Shown: positions 32,823 to 44,751, numbered from the stretch's first letter. The stretch is 64,000 bases of DNA from Tuctoria greenei (GCA_036927565.1 JAYESD010000004.1:91206942-91270941); one strand, 5' to 3'. Notes: generated by a model from the sequence alone, not told the origin. A program made the numbers and translations.

Positions 32823-35521
32823 CTAACCTCCGAAGCCACCTCCGAAGTCGAAGTCGTCGTCGTCGAGCCTCAATCCAGGCGGTAGTAGCGAAGGCGACGG
32901 CGTTTGTGCAGCCGTCGCGAATCCTTGCAATTAATAAAACTTAGAGTTAGAATATAAATGCATCAACATCTCTCTCCCTCCCTCTCCCTCTATCTTCATC
33001 TAGATCACCCTCTCTTCCTCTCTCTTTTCATTTCTCTCTTTGTCTCTCACTCTATCTTTCTTGCTCACTCTATCTCTCTATTGCTATCCTTTTCCTTCTA
33101 TCTTCCTCCTTCTATCTCCATCTACATCTCCCTCCCTCTATCTTCCCCCCTCTCTATCTCCATCTACATCTTACTCTCTCTTCATTCCCATCCTACTCTA
33201 TCTATCTTTCACTCTTTCTTCTGTCTCCCTTTCTTCTATCTCTTTCTTTCTTCTATCTCAATCATTTTCTTCTATCTAACTATCTCTCTCTTTCATCTAT
33301 CTCAATCTTATTACACTGGAGAAGAAGGATTACATAGAAACTTACCTGACCCGTTGAAGAAGGATCGCCTGGGAGGACCGGTGGTAGTACCGGTAGCTGG
33401 ATTCCCAGACCCTGCGCCCGAGCGATGGCCTGTCATTGCAAACATTAAATGCTACCTATTAGTAAGTCATTTAAGCTGAATTAATGAGAATTTTAATTTT
33501 TAGATTGTTACCTCCATTGCTTCCCGCATCTGCGCCAACGCTGCTGCCTGGGTTTGGATCGTGGCCTCCATCGCCCTCCTTTCCTCCTCATGTCGCCTTT
33601 CGTTTTCTTCTACAGTCTCTCGGAGGGATTGCATCTCAATGTCCCTCTGCGAGCGGCGACCTCCCATGCCCGAAGCCTGCGTGGAGCTGCCTCTCGCAGG
33701 CCTACCCGCCCTCGAGTCGACAACTCCGTCGAATATGGCGAGCCTATAAAAAAGAGAGTCAGTAATATGAAATTAAAATATCTTCAATACTTTGAATTGA
33801 AAACGATAAAATGACTTGCAAACTCACCTTCTGTGTGCTTTTCCACCACCGGTTGCATACGCGGCTTGAGGATCGATCAGTTGACGTTCCCAATCGAAAT
33901 CCTCGCCGTGTATCTTCCTAGCCTCCTCCCCGTACTTAGCCTGCAAAATAATAAAATCGTGTAAGTTCAACAATCTATATAGTTATATGTAATATGAATG
34001 GTTTCTAAACTTACCAACCTCTTGGCTGCAGCCTGACTGCACCCCGTCGGCTGAGAAGGGTCCCTGTGACCTCTCTTCCAAACCTCAGCAGGGGTGGGCG
34101 GCACCCCCGTATCGCGCTCCTGTCAATACGTGTTAGTACGAACAATATATTATTAATATATAAACATAAGTTACACACACTTACCATGCGTTTAGCTAAA
34201 CGCAAGTGGTTATCTTGCCCGTGCCTGCTCTTCCCCTCCACCCCTCTGCAGTCTCGAGCCTTCCCGGACTTAGCTTTAAACTCGTCGCTAGCCCAGTAGC
34301 GACAAAGGGCCCGAAATGCATCGTTCCAACCCTGCAACCAGCTCACGTGGCCCTGCACATAGTTGAAAGTCGTTAAAAGTACCATCAAGGACATTATCAG
34401 AAAAAAATACTTACTACACTCCACGTACCAGCGCGTACTCCTCCTCCGTCAGGTGCCTCTCGCTCTCTTGCCGGAAGTGTAACACGTGCTGCTGGTTTGC
34501 CTTCAAGTGCTCATTAATAATTTGAACACGGGCGTTCGACAAAGCTTGTCGAAGCGCCTTGGCAGCGTTGAAGTGAAACACTCGCCTCGCATCCTCAAAC
34601 ATGCGATGGTCGTCCGGGTCCTCTAAAGTATATCTTGCCTGCGATAAAGAATATATTGAAGAGATGTGCACTAAAAGAGTTTAAGAGTTGTAACTTAGAA
34701 ACTTTTTTAACATACTTACCATAAAATCGGCCCATACGGCCTCCTGAAGGTTGCCGTGCTCCTGGTGATGGACGCGTGCGTATTCCTCCCACGAAAGAGC
34801 AGGCACTCCGTCGATGACCCCGGGATAGTGCAAACGCACTATGGACCCGAGGACACCGTTCGCCGGTCTCTGGTGTTTCTCACCGGTGAAAGACAAGTCG
34901 TCCCAAGCCCTGTAAGATATTTATTCATTCATTCATTACTTAAGTAATCAAAAGAAACTAAAATTGAAAACTATAATTTGTATTACCTGTCTCCGACTGG
35001 ACGAATCACGATCCTCTGTGAAGGGACCGCGGGAGGACTGACAAAGTGAGTCCTCCTCGTCCTTCGCGTCTGCTGGGGCGCCACGTCAGGTGACCCAGAC
35101 GGCTCCTCACCAGCCGAGTCAAAGGCCTCAGGAACAAAGTCATCGCCAGCCGGGGGCTGGCTGGCCGAGGGCTGGCTCGCAGAGGGCTGACTCGCCGAGG
35201 GCTGCCTCGCCGAGTGCTGGCTGGCCGAGGGCTGCCTCGCCGAAGGCTGGCTCACCGAAGGCGCCGCAGCCTCTGAGTCAGCCGGTGAGGACTACAACAT
35301 TCAAATGATTCATAAGTAAGTTTAATGTGAATTTGAATTTAAAGAATATGTCAAAAACGAGTGACATTTACCTGTGACGAAGCTCTAGAGCTGGTCTGAA
35401 CGTGCCCCAGCAGCTGAGAGCGTCTGCTGCCAGTCGACGAGGCACCAACGAAAGCGTCCTCAGGTCTAGAGGGGTAGAACCCCCTCGTCGGTGGCACCTT
35501 CTTACCCTTCTTTGACGCCAT
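32823..35521 (-). CDS. TNPA / transposase-24-like gene of the CACTA element (about 10 exons)
   Basis: Start ATG at 35521 (MASKKGKKVPPTRGFYPSRP). Exons placed on GT..AG borders: 35521-35372, 35291-34987, 34909-34720, 34638-34429, 34352-34185, 34119-34015, 33940-33828, 33743-33512, 33429-33346 and probably 32923-32823. Phases agree across the first nine junctions; the tenth exon needs a one-base adjustment to end FDFGGGFGG, so its acceptor is uncertain or a base is lost. Features: Ser/Gln/Pro repeats in exon 2, then the conserved core (ALSWEEYARVHHQEHG, FNAAKALRQALSNARVQII, WNDAFRALCRYWASDEFKAKS, PAEVWKRGHRD) and a charged helix (RETVEENERRHEEERRAMEA). It probably binds the subterminal repeats. 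Otherwise intact. Confidence 0.75.
32958..33320. repeat. CT-rich low-complexity tract in the last intron of the TNPA-like gene
   Basis: Runs of CTCTCT, TCTATCTC and CCCTC over about 350 bp (GA-rich on the coding strand). The open frame in it is compositional. Confidence 0.85.
35145..35272 (-). repeat. 15-bp coding minisatellite in exon 2 of the TNPA-like gene
   Basis: About eight diverged copies of a 15-bp unit (plus strand GGCTGGCTCGCCGAG), encoding repeats of S-A-S/R-Q-P. The unit length keeps the frame, so copy number can vary without breaking the gene. Confidence 0.85.
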
Positions 35522-35611
35522 CCTATTGTAATTAGATAATTAGTAAATATGCAAATAAAATATATAAAATTCATGTTACTATCTTCAAGAAAACATTACT
35601 TGTAGTCACTT

Positions 35612-38600
35612 TCAAAATTCATCAACATCATTGTCATGTGCCTGTGCCCTACTCCTTAAACCAGCCCAACGATCTTCCATCGTGGCCTGTTCTAATTTTC
35701 GTTTTCGCGTATCATCTGCCTCTACATCTTCAACGTCTTCAACATCTCCAACTAATTGATCGAGTCCTGCACCAAGCTCGACGATAAAAGTGTCTGGCAA
35801 CTCTTCTTCTTGGTACACTTCTTCAACGTCTTCGCTATCATGGTAACCATCATCCCCAGGAGTATATAGCCGCTCACGAGGATTCACCTTATATACCACC
35901 CACCAAGCACTGAGCTTCGTGCATGGATAAGGTAGATAATACACTTGTTCAACTTGATGCGCAAGAACAAATGTATCGTAACCCCGTAGTCGGTCCTTAT
36001 GTTTCACTTCCACCATTCCAAATTGGTTTTCTCGAGTTCCATGAGTACGATCAAACCAGTCACAGTCAAAGAAGACAACTCGAAGGGTCTTATTTCCGGT
36101 AAAAGTAAATTCAAGGATTTTGTTAATGATACCATAATAATCGGTTAAATTCCCTTGAGTGTCCATTGCTCTCGTCACAACACCGGAATTTGATGTTGCC
36201 GCGAGAGGACGATGAGCTTCAAAATGAGTTGTACGGAATCGGAAGCCATTTACGTCATATCGACCATAGCTTCTAACATTCACCAATCCATACGATAGCT
36301 GCCGCAAATCTTCATGGACATTGTGAGTCCGACACTGTTATAAAAGACGAGAGAATATTACATAATACTTCTTTAATAATAGTAATTTATAATACATAGA
36401 AGACGAGAGAATATTACATATTCTCGAAACCAAGATAGAAAACTTTGTCCCCCATTTATTCCTTCCTTTCGCATCACTTCTACTTGTTTGGCCGTAGGTT
36501 GATTCCTATGTGGCCAATATTGTCTGTGGAACTCGCTGAACATGAAAAAACATCTTTTAGAGTACATGTGTAGCAAAATATGTAGATTAGCATAAACATA
36601 GGAGAAACACTTACTCGAAGTATTCCTGCATGCCTTCTATATTTGCGTACATGTAGAGTAAAGCAACAGTCCTTTCCTATTCGGATAGCACGTAGGTCGT
36701 GTAGCTACCAACGGTGGTGCCTCTCGTTTGAAAAATGGAAAGGTCGCTTAGATGGGGTGTTTCGTCCACATTGTACCGCATCGCCGAAGTATTGATATTG
36801 TTTTCTTCCGCAAAGTAGACACTTGAAAAGTATCCAACTTCTTTAAGAGCATATGCTTCAGCGATGCACCGTTCCACCCTTGCCCTGTTGCCAACCATTG
36901 GTTTCAGATATCGTAGCGCTCTTTCAATGTGATACATCCACCTATATTGCACAGGACCGCCAACTTTAGCTTCGAATGGAAGATGGATAAGCAGATGTTG
37001 CATTGGATTGAAGAAACTCAGTGGAAAAATTTTTTCCATCTTACATAAAAGTATGGGTATCTCCTTCTCTAACTTATCCATCATCCCGATCTTGATTTCT
37101 TTAGCACAAAGCTGTCTATAGAAATAGCTGAGCTCGGCTAAAACCTTCCACACCGCATCATCTAGATAGCCTCGGAACATAACAGGTAGGAGTCTTTCCA
37201 TTATAATGTGATAATCATGACTCTTCAACCCAGTGATGTTTCCTGTGTTAACATTTACGGCTCGTTTCAGGCTAGCTGCGTAACCATCTGGGAATTTCAA
37301 AGTTTTCATCCATTTCATAACTTCTTTCTTTTCTTTCGATCGAAGACAGAAAGAAGCACGTGGCTTTCCACCACTTTCAGAGATTTCAAGAGTTGGACGG
37401 TGACAAATGTCTGCCAAATCTAGTCTAGCTTTATAATTGTCTTTCGTTTTGCCAGGCATATCCATGCAAGTGCTTATGATACTTTCACTCATATTACACT
37501 CCTGATGAATGACATCAATGTTGTGCATTAGAATCAATGACTTCACATATGGTAGCTCCCAAAGTCCACATATGTGAGTCCAATTGTGTTCCTCTCCATA
37601 ACCTACAAAATATCCAGGACGACCTTCATCAGGCACCAGTTTGTCCAACATATCAGAAATTTCTGACCCGTTGAGACGCTTCGGTGGTCCTTTAGTGACA
37701 ACAGTGTTCTTTCGAAAGACATGCCTCTGCTGCCTAAATATATGATTCGAGGGCAGCCAACGTCTGTGACAATCGAAGTAAGATATTTTGCCTCCATGAG
37801 TTAGTCGAAAGCAATCCGTGTCTGAAGCACATATCGGACACGTCAGACGACCGTAAGTGCTCCATCCGGAAAACATGCCATATGCCGGCAAATCATGGAC
37901 GGACCACAAATAAGCAGCTCGAAGGTTGAATTTCTGCTTCTTGTAACTATCGTACGCTTCGACTCCTGTCCACAAGACTTTCAATTCTTCGATCAGCGGT
38001 TTTAACATCACGTTGAGACGTGACCCGGGATGATCAGGTCCAGGTACAATGAGGCTGAGAAACATGAACTCGTTCCTCGTACAAAAAGCAGGTGGCAGGT
38101 TGTACGGAATGACAAAGACAGGCCAACATGAGTATGGCGTGGCATTCGTACTGAACGGTGAGAATCCGTCTGTCGCTAATCCGATGCGAACATTCCTCGC
38201 ATCACGAGAAAAGTCTGGATCGAAACGGTCTAGCGCCTTCCATGCATCACTGTCGGACGGATGCGTCAAGAATTCTTTGTTCTCACGTTTACCTTCTTTG
38301 TGCCATCTCATGTGTCTTGCGGTTCTTTTTGAAAGAAACATCCGCTTCAACCGAGGTGTCACAGACAAGTAACGAAGCTGCTTATGTGCGACATCTGTCA
38401 TCACATTATCGCCATCGTCATTAACAACTTCGACATACCTCGATTTACCACATTTCAAGCACATCTTCTCATTGGCGTGCTATTTCCAGAATAGCATGCA
38501 GTTGTCTGGGCACACATCAATTTTCTCATACTTCATACCGAGACCAGATATCTTGATCTTTGACTGATACATATCTGGTGGCGCTTTGTGAGGTTGTGGA

Positions 38601-39121
38601 AGGATATCGCAGATCAATTTCATGAGATCATTGTAGCAGTTGATGGAAAAAAAGTACTTGGACTTAATTGCCATAAATCTGGTCATGAAAGCAAGTACGG
38701 TCACAGCCGTGTGTTCATGCAACGGCTCTTGTGATTTCTTCAGCTCCTCGAAGAACTTCTCTGCCTCATTTGTAAGAGGATCCTCCACTTCAAGAGCTTC
38801 TAACATCTCATCCATCCTATCAACCTCTGTTATATCATCATCCTCATCCACTTCGGCTATGACTCGATAATTAGTCTCGTCGTGGAAGGTCCACACTTCA
38901 TATTGTGGAGTGAAACCGTTTCGACATAAGTGAAACGAAAGCTCCAATCTTCTCAAAAACTTAGTGTTCCAGCATTTTGTACATGGGCACCGCACCATAT
39001 CTTCCGTTGACAACGAAAATGCTCGATCCAAAAATTGATCTAACTTAATAAACCACTCATCGGAGTGACCACCATTTCTGCTCTTCCAGCCAGTATACAT
39101 CCAACTGCGGTCTTCACCCAT
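35612..39121 (-). pseudogene. TNP2-like transposase of the CACTA element (three exons, two premature stops)
   Basis: Start ATG at 39121 (MGEDRSWMYTGWKSRNGG). Exons 39121-36615, 36535-36418 and 36334-35612 have consensus GT..AG borders and matching phases, giving 1,115 codons. Order: transposase-associated N-domain (CPCTKCWNTKF), TNP2 catalytic domain (GLATDGFSPF, GPDHPGSRLNVML, HDLPAYGMFSGW), DUF4218-like region (QHLLIHLPFEAKVGGPVQYRW) and DUF4216-like region (FRTTHFEAHRP, VVFFDCDWFD, LSAWWVVYKVNPRERL). TAG codons at 38480-38482 and 36677-36679 interrupt exon 1. Everything else is open, so inactivation is recent. It catalyses excision and insertion at the CACTA ends. Confidence 0.9.
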
Positions 39122-39222
39122 GTTTGACTCTGCAGTTTAATGCGAAAGAAGTTGTCGTTAATGTATTGTTGTGTTATGTCACGGCCCTAAAACCTAGGCA
39201 GATAGATCCTAAACCCACCCAA

Positions 39223-39414
39223 GAGTGACCGAGCGGAGCGTGCTCATGACAAGACGCGTGATCCGGATTCGAACGAAATTTTGGCAGCATAACCCCGCTG
39301 TTCTCCACTGCACGCCCAAAAATGGTGCAGCAGAGAACAACAGGGTTACGCCACCGAAATCTCATCCAAATCCGGACCCACGTCTCGTCACAAGCCACGC
39401 CCCCTTGGTCACTC
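39223..39414. repeat. Foldback (inverted repeat) 5' of the TNP2-like gene
   Basis: Two arms of about 91 bp (39223-39313 and 39324-39414), roughly three-quarters complementary by eye, separated by a ~10-base loop. They begin GAGTGACCGAG and end GGTCACTC. RNA from it would form a long hairpin. It could be a small foldback transposon or part of the transposase promoter. Confidence 0.75.
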
Positions 39415-39451
39415 CGAGGCTGTCCAAAAAGGGACAATTCCGAACCTGCAC

Positions 39452-39478
39452 GTCTCACATGCCAATGGCATGTGAGAC
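39452..39478. repeat. Near-perfect 27-bp palindrome
   Basis: GTCTCACATGCCA, one base, then its complement TGGCATGTGAGAC. It follows the foldback within 40 bp; a smaller hairpin (TGTCC, loop, GGGACA) is at about 39421. Confidence 0.85.
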
Positions 39479-39609
39479 ATGCCGATCCGAAACGGGTAAT
39501 CAATTGCTATAGGTTACGTTGCTCATGTTCATTTATAAATCATTTACGAATGAGGAAAGAGAACGAGAGTGAGGAGAAAAGTGGGTCAGAGTTGAAAGTT
39601 TCATAGTCA

Positions 39610-39733
39610 GGGCCGTCCTCCGCTGCCGGCCTCTCCTCCGCTGTCATGCTCGCCGCAGGCGATATGGCGTAGAATATCTCCTCTCTCTTTTGATATTTCT
39701 TCTGATACATTATCGTTTTAACCCGCTTATGTA

Positions 39734-39768
<35 letters not shown>

Positions 39769-40045
39769 ATATATATAAAGAATATTAAACATGCTAAAAG
39801 AAACATAACAATTAATCAAAATTTGAACATTTAATAACTTAATTCAATAACGATAAGCAGCAATGAACATAAACATTAAGAATACTAAAGCAAAACATAA
39901 GAATGCTTAACATCTACATAATCAATAACATTATCAACAAATTTGCATAACCAACATCATTAACAACTAAGCATAATTAACATCAAGATCGAGCAACAAT
40001 TTCTAATCATTCGATCAACAATCATTCGAAGATTGAACAATCCAT
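39610..40045. other. AT-rich 5' region of the CACTA element, no gene
   Basis: A TA microsatellite (about 39731-39752) and A-rich sequence with repeated ACATAA-type words. Nothing coding. Confidence 0.6.
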
Positions 40046-40880
40046 ATGAAGGCAATTATTTGCGACGGCCAGTTAAATTGCGACGGCTCGGGGGCGCGGC
40101 TAGCAGCTAGCGGCGGGGCCGGCGGGCCGGGGGCCAGGGCCGGCTCTGACCCTAGGCGGGAGGGGCGGCCGCCTAGGGCCCAGCCAAAGTAAGGGCCCCG
40201 AAATTCTGAAAACATATATACGTATATTAGGCATTCAGTTCAAAATCGTGTACTCTTCTTAGAGGTTGTAACTTGCTCAGCATAAGATAACTTAAGTAAA
40301 ATAGGTAGGTCCAAGCAAAAATAAGTTCGAAGGCAGCACACAAATCTGTAAGTTATTTTTCTTTTTCCTTTTCTCATGGATACAAGTTGTCCATATCCTG
40401 ATCCAATTACGCTGCCTAAAGTGCCGCTTGTTTTTCAGCCAAAAGGAAAAGACAATCTTTCTCCAAAAAAAAACACAAAATTCTAGGTTTAGTCTTCGAT
40501 TTCATTGACGGCTTGACTCATCATCTATGCATGTGCAGTAATTATCGTACATGTTTGAGTACTTTGGGATATTGGTTTGTTCCTATCAGTTAGGTTTTAT
40601 TTTTTGCCTTCCTTTTCTTGATCCGATCACCCATCAGGTCACATATCAAAGGCTGAGGTGGTAAGTCATGGACAAAGTGCTCGAGCTATGGTTTTATACA
40701 TAAAATAATTTTCTGTCATTAGACCCTCAATTAGTTCGTTTTGTCATTAGACCCTCAATTAAGTGATTCAATCATTAAATAAACTATACAAGCTATTCTA
40801 AGCTAGTATAGCTAATTGCTGCTACCTCTTAATAAAATTGTTAGCTAAATCTGAAAAAAAAACCTAAAACCGGGGGGAGT
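40046..40880. other. CACTA interior with possible inserted hAT-like fragment
   Basis: Isolated subterminal motifs (TTTGCGACGGC, TTGCGACGGC) lie at about 40060-40090. They are followed by CAGGGCCGGCTCTGACC and GGCGGCCGCCTAGGGCCC, which resemble the end of a non-autonomous hAT-type element. No matching right end was found. A small tandem duplication (TGTCATTAGACCCTCAATTA) is at about 40716-40758. Confidence 0.35.
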
Positions 40881-41254
40881 AGCACTGACCTCAGAGGCGT
40901 CGGGGGTCGGGGGCGCAGTGGAGGCGTCGGGGGCCGGGGGCGCGGCGGTCCGGTCGGGGGCGCAGCGGTCCGGGCCGGCGGCGGCGACGCCGGTGGCGCG
41001 GCGGGCCGGGGGCGGAGGCAGGCGGCGGTTGGGGCGCGGAGGCGGGCCGCCGGTGGGGGCCGAGGGCGGCGGGTGCGGAGGTGGGGCCGAGGGCGGCGGG
41101 CCGGCGGCGGAGCCGGGGGCGCGGCGGCGGGGGCGCTGCAGGGTGGCGGGGGCGCGGCGGCGGGGGCGCGGCGGCGGTGGCGGGGGCGCGGCGGCGTTAG
41201 GGTGTTTTGAGGTGAATGAAGAGTCGGGGCCGGAGCGACCCGATATAAGCCCTA
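40880..41254. repeat. GGC/GCG-rich minisatellite-like tract near the right end of the CACTA element
   Basis: Iterated GGGGGCGCGGCGGC-type units. Open frames here are compositional (Gly/Ala/Arg). Confidence 0.7.
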
Positions 41255-41568
41255 ATTTGCGACGGCATCTTTAATTGCGACGGCCTCAACTTAAGGCCGT
41301 CGCAATTAAAGCCTGTTTGCGACGGCCGTCTGACCGGCCGTCGCAAATAAGGATTTATTTGCGACGGCTCCTTTATTTGCGACGGTCCTAGGGTTGGCCG
41401 TCGCAAATAACCGCTTATTTGCGATGGCCCGTTCGAGAGCCGTTGCAAATAACCACTTATTCGCGACGGCCACCTTATTTGCGACGGCCGGAGGCGGGCC
41501 GTCGTAATTTAAGCTATTTGCGACGGCTGGCCGTTGCAAATAAAGCCAGCCGTCGCAAATGATCGCTT
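41255..41568. repeat. Right subterminal repeat array of the CACTA element
   Basis: About a dozen copies of TTTGCGACGGC or its complement, mirroring the left array. Confidence 0.9.
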
Positions 41569-41579
41569 TTCCTGTAGTG
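41569..41579 (-). repeat. Terminal inverted repeat of the CACTA element, right
   Basis: TTCCTGTAGTG, the complement of the left end; followed by TGG. Confidence 0.95.
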
Positions 41580-41582
41580 TGG

Positions 41583-43976
41583 GTAAGATACAACATACCT
41601 AGAACCACAAAGGAATGACATGCACTCAACATGGGTTGAGTGTGATCTATTGTTCCTTGGCTAAGGCATGACATACCTTCTAGCCACATAGGAACAACTT
41701 GCACCCAATGATGGTGGCAAATCCCTTGAGCTTGATGAGTGCTTAAAATAGTTGAGAGCATAATGCTCTCACGCATTCGTGGTAGCTCATTGGTTGCTCA
41801 TGGAGGGTTCCCATTTCAAATCTCTAGCCTCGTATAGTTATGATTGACCTTCGGCCATAATTTCTGATAGATAACAACCATCCTAATTTACTCCTTGGCC
41901 AAGAGATGTTGAAATGGAATCCTCTGGGGATACCAACAATCAGCTTCATGAATGCCTGCATAGTAATATTACTCCTGCAAACTTTCTCTCTTGAATGGAG
42001 AGGGATGGTTAGCTCCCAAGACTTGTACAAATGAATGTTCGAGTTAGGTAACCGAACTTTCATTTGTACATACAGGGAAGAACAAAATCAAAAATGCATT
42101 GGATCCAATGTCAAGTGTATCTATGATCAATGTGTTATTCATTGATAAGAGTGGAGCTTTATGGATAATTCATGTTGCATATTTTCTAAAGCTCCTACTC
42201 ATAGCAATGCATGCGATAGAAATACACTATATGGATCCCTACACCTTTTAAAGTTTCCAACCATCTTAGCTTTGAAGAGCAAATTTTTATCATTTAGACC
42301 ATGAGAAACAAGATTCTCAATTTTATCCTCCTGAACCTCACTAGGAATTTGAATTTTAGCGACTCCTCCTAAAAATGCAATTTAATTTCAGAGCAAGAAT
42401 ATCACTTATTCCTAGGAGTTTGAAATCTAGTGACACCATCTATGCATGAAGCTCAATTAAAAATTATGGCTGTCACTATGCCCAAGTTCCTATATGCCAA
42501 TTCACCAATTAAGTCATGCCCAAAAGTTTTGTTTTCTAAACCTCGACAAAAATGATTAAGTTTACAAAACAATCCTTAAAGGATTCTAGGTACTTGTTTG
42601 AGATTTTTCCAAGTAAGGTGGGATTTCCTTTTGGAGATCCAAACGTCAATACCCACGCTTACTCTTGTGAGGATGCTTGAGAATTGACCGATGAGGAAGT
42701 GTCAACATTCCTCACAAATGCATGCAAATACATTCAATTCTATGGCAAACCAAACAATGAAAAATTCTAAACTCAAACCTCATTTGGGGATTAGTTGGTG
42801 ACGAAGGTCTTTGTGTGAGAAACTCACAACCTTGATTTTTGGCGTAGGCTTGATGGTTGATGTCAAATGCCAAGTTGAGGTTGGATTTGGCGATGGATTT
42901 GGTTCTGGCTCCTCCATTGGGTCATCCTCTTGAACATTTCTCTTCCTCAAACGCAAAATGAATTTGAAGGAGAGAAGTGTTCTCAAATCCTCCCAATGGT
43001 GACTTGAGCTTGATGAAACCTTCCACCTTCTTGCCAAACCACCTATTCACAATTTTGACCTAGCTGCACTTTAATCAAGAACACACAAAACAACTCGAAA
43101 ACGGGTTACGTTAGCCAAAAGAAAATTGAACCCAGTTTTCAAATTGTCTTGCCCAGCTTGAAATAACTTGTAAATGCAATGAGGGTCAAAGCAAATCTCT
43201 TTGGTTTGAACTAGGAATATAAATTCATGTGGTCATGCACGTAGTTCATATCCAATTAAATTTCTCCCCTAATTCAAATTTTTAGTTTTATAATGGTTGG
43301 AAATTTTACTTTCCAACATGCAAGTGTGGAATTTCAAATATGTAAATGCAAGGGTAGATGCAATTTGGAAAACAAATATGAGATAACTACCAATTAACCT
43401 ATTGGCAAGGACTCACCGAATTTTTGAAGTCCGATGAGTAGGACTTACCTCAATTCTGTTCAGGGCGATGATTTGTTGTGCAATCCCGGAGTTGAAGATG
43501 TGGACGATTTCTTCTATTTTGACATGCCAAACTCATTTGGCTGTCATTTGGACATGTGGGCCGCATGGTGGCCCTAGCCTCTCCCTGTTGTATTGATATA
43601 GACATGTTGTTGTAGCGACGGGTTCTCCCTCTTGAATGTATTCCTTCATGAGCATGGTGAGGCTTTGTCCTTCTTAGGGGTGCCACTGTGACCATATTGA
43701 TATTCCATTGAATCAACCCATACCTTGATCATGGGTCAAAGGCTTACTTGGGCATGATGACATGTGGACTCCACAATGAAACAAGAAACGCTTCATCCAC
43801 AATGTCACTTGCCCTTGGTTCAATGGGTTTGGTCGAAGTGTGGGAATCCCAACAAGTGATGTGGGAAATCATGGACTTTGAATGCTCCTTAAGTTCTTGT
43901 CCTTGGCCAAGATCTTCATGTGAATGTTGTCTTGATTTCTGCTTGGCCAAGATACATCAAGGTAGGCTAGTTGAAC
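41583..43976 (-). other. Interior of the Asp-primed element, no clear gene
   Basis: Starts with the rest of the ~78-bp tandem repeat (to about 41715). A short minus-strand Pro-rich reading (PMEEPEPNPSPNPTS, near 42910) has no recognised family. Otherwise AT-rich non-coding sequence. Confidence 0.5.
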
Positions 43977-44540
43977 TTAATTCCCTTGGAAAGCCATAGC
44001 CTCTTTGAATACAAGGGTGATGTTAATTCCACCCTTGAACTCCTTGTGAATGGTAGCCATTGGAGTTGTTGTTTGAAAAAGGTTCTCATGGGTCTTAGGG
44101 AAATAATTCCCATGCGTCCCATGATGACATGTATTTTCACAAATCATGTGAATATCCATGACTTGGATTATCCAAACAAATCTCCAACGACTTGGATATT
44201 CATGACACTTCAATGGGAGGTGTAGTTCCATAACTAGCATATCCACCTTGTTAAGTGGTGTGCATGACAAGCTATGGGAACTCGAGCATTCTTCAATCCA
44301 CCCCTTGAGTGGAGACCTTCTTCTCATCCATGATGAATGAGAATAGGACTCCTTCAGCTCCAACATGAATGTTGTCATGGATTGGTGGAGCCAACCCATG
44401 ACACAAGTGTTGGATGAAGAGCCAGCTATCCACCCCATGGTGGAGGCAAACCAAGAAGAACTCCTTGGAGCCTTCCCCAAGCTTGGGTACGGATGACTTT
44501 GGCTCCTACTGAAAGCTGAAATTCTCTCGCAAAAAGGCAA
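43977..44540 (-). pseudogene. Decayed gag-like stretch of the Asp-primed element
   Basis: On the minus strand, the frame through about 44495-44290 reads VCLHHGVDSWLFIQHLCHGL followed by a GAEGVLFSF-like segment. This resembles the gypsy gag motif in which W..IQ.FYHGL is followed by a D-A-A-G-G-type run. It lies some 250-450 bp downstream of the PBS, where gag should be, and ends at a TGA. A longer frame (44540-43977) in another phase also stays open and is probably accidental. The resemblance is weak and by eye. Confidence 0.35.
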
Positions 44541-44751
44541 TGGTGTTGCCTATTGGACATTTGTTGAGGTACGCCTTAAATCATCTTGCAGTTTAGCACT
44601 TGCATCCTCGTTGGCCATCCCATACAATGGGTTGGCCAACACTACCCTGTTTTCACACAGAGGAGAAAACAAATAAGGGTAATCCTGTCTAATAACTATT
44701 AGTACCTATAGCTTAATCACAAGTTATAGCTATCCTTCACTTCCTTTGCCT

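Larger units (their letters stand above)
32155..41579 (-). mobile_element. CACTA (En/Spm-type) DNA transposon, complete
   Basis: Bounded by inverted CACTACAGGAA ends and TGG duplications, with dense inverted subterminal repeats inside each end. Two genes read on the minus strand: a TNP2-like transposase (39121 to 35612) and a multi-exon TNPA/transposase-24-like gene (35521 to 32823). Length 9,425 bp. It moves by cut and paste; the two proteins act on the ends and subterminal motifs. The large transposase has a consistent three-exon frame but two TAG codons, so this copy would need helper protein. Confidence 0.95.

Noticed and set aside
32958..33479. 173-codon Ser/Leu/Ile-rich ORF
   Set aside because: Translation of a CT-rich low-complexity intron tract on the strand opposite the TNPA-like gene.
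40918..41274. 118-codon Gly/Ala/Arg-rich ORF
   Set aside because: Translation of a GGC/GCG repeat tract near the CACTA end; no domain.
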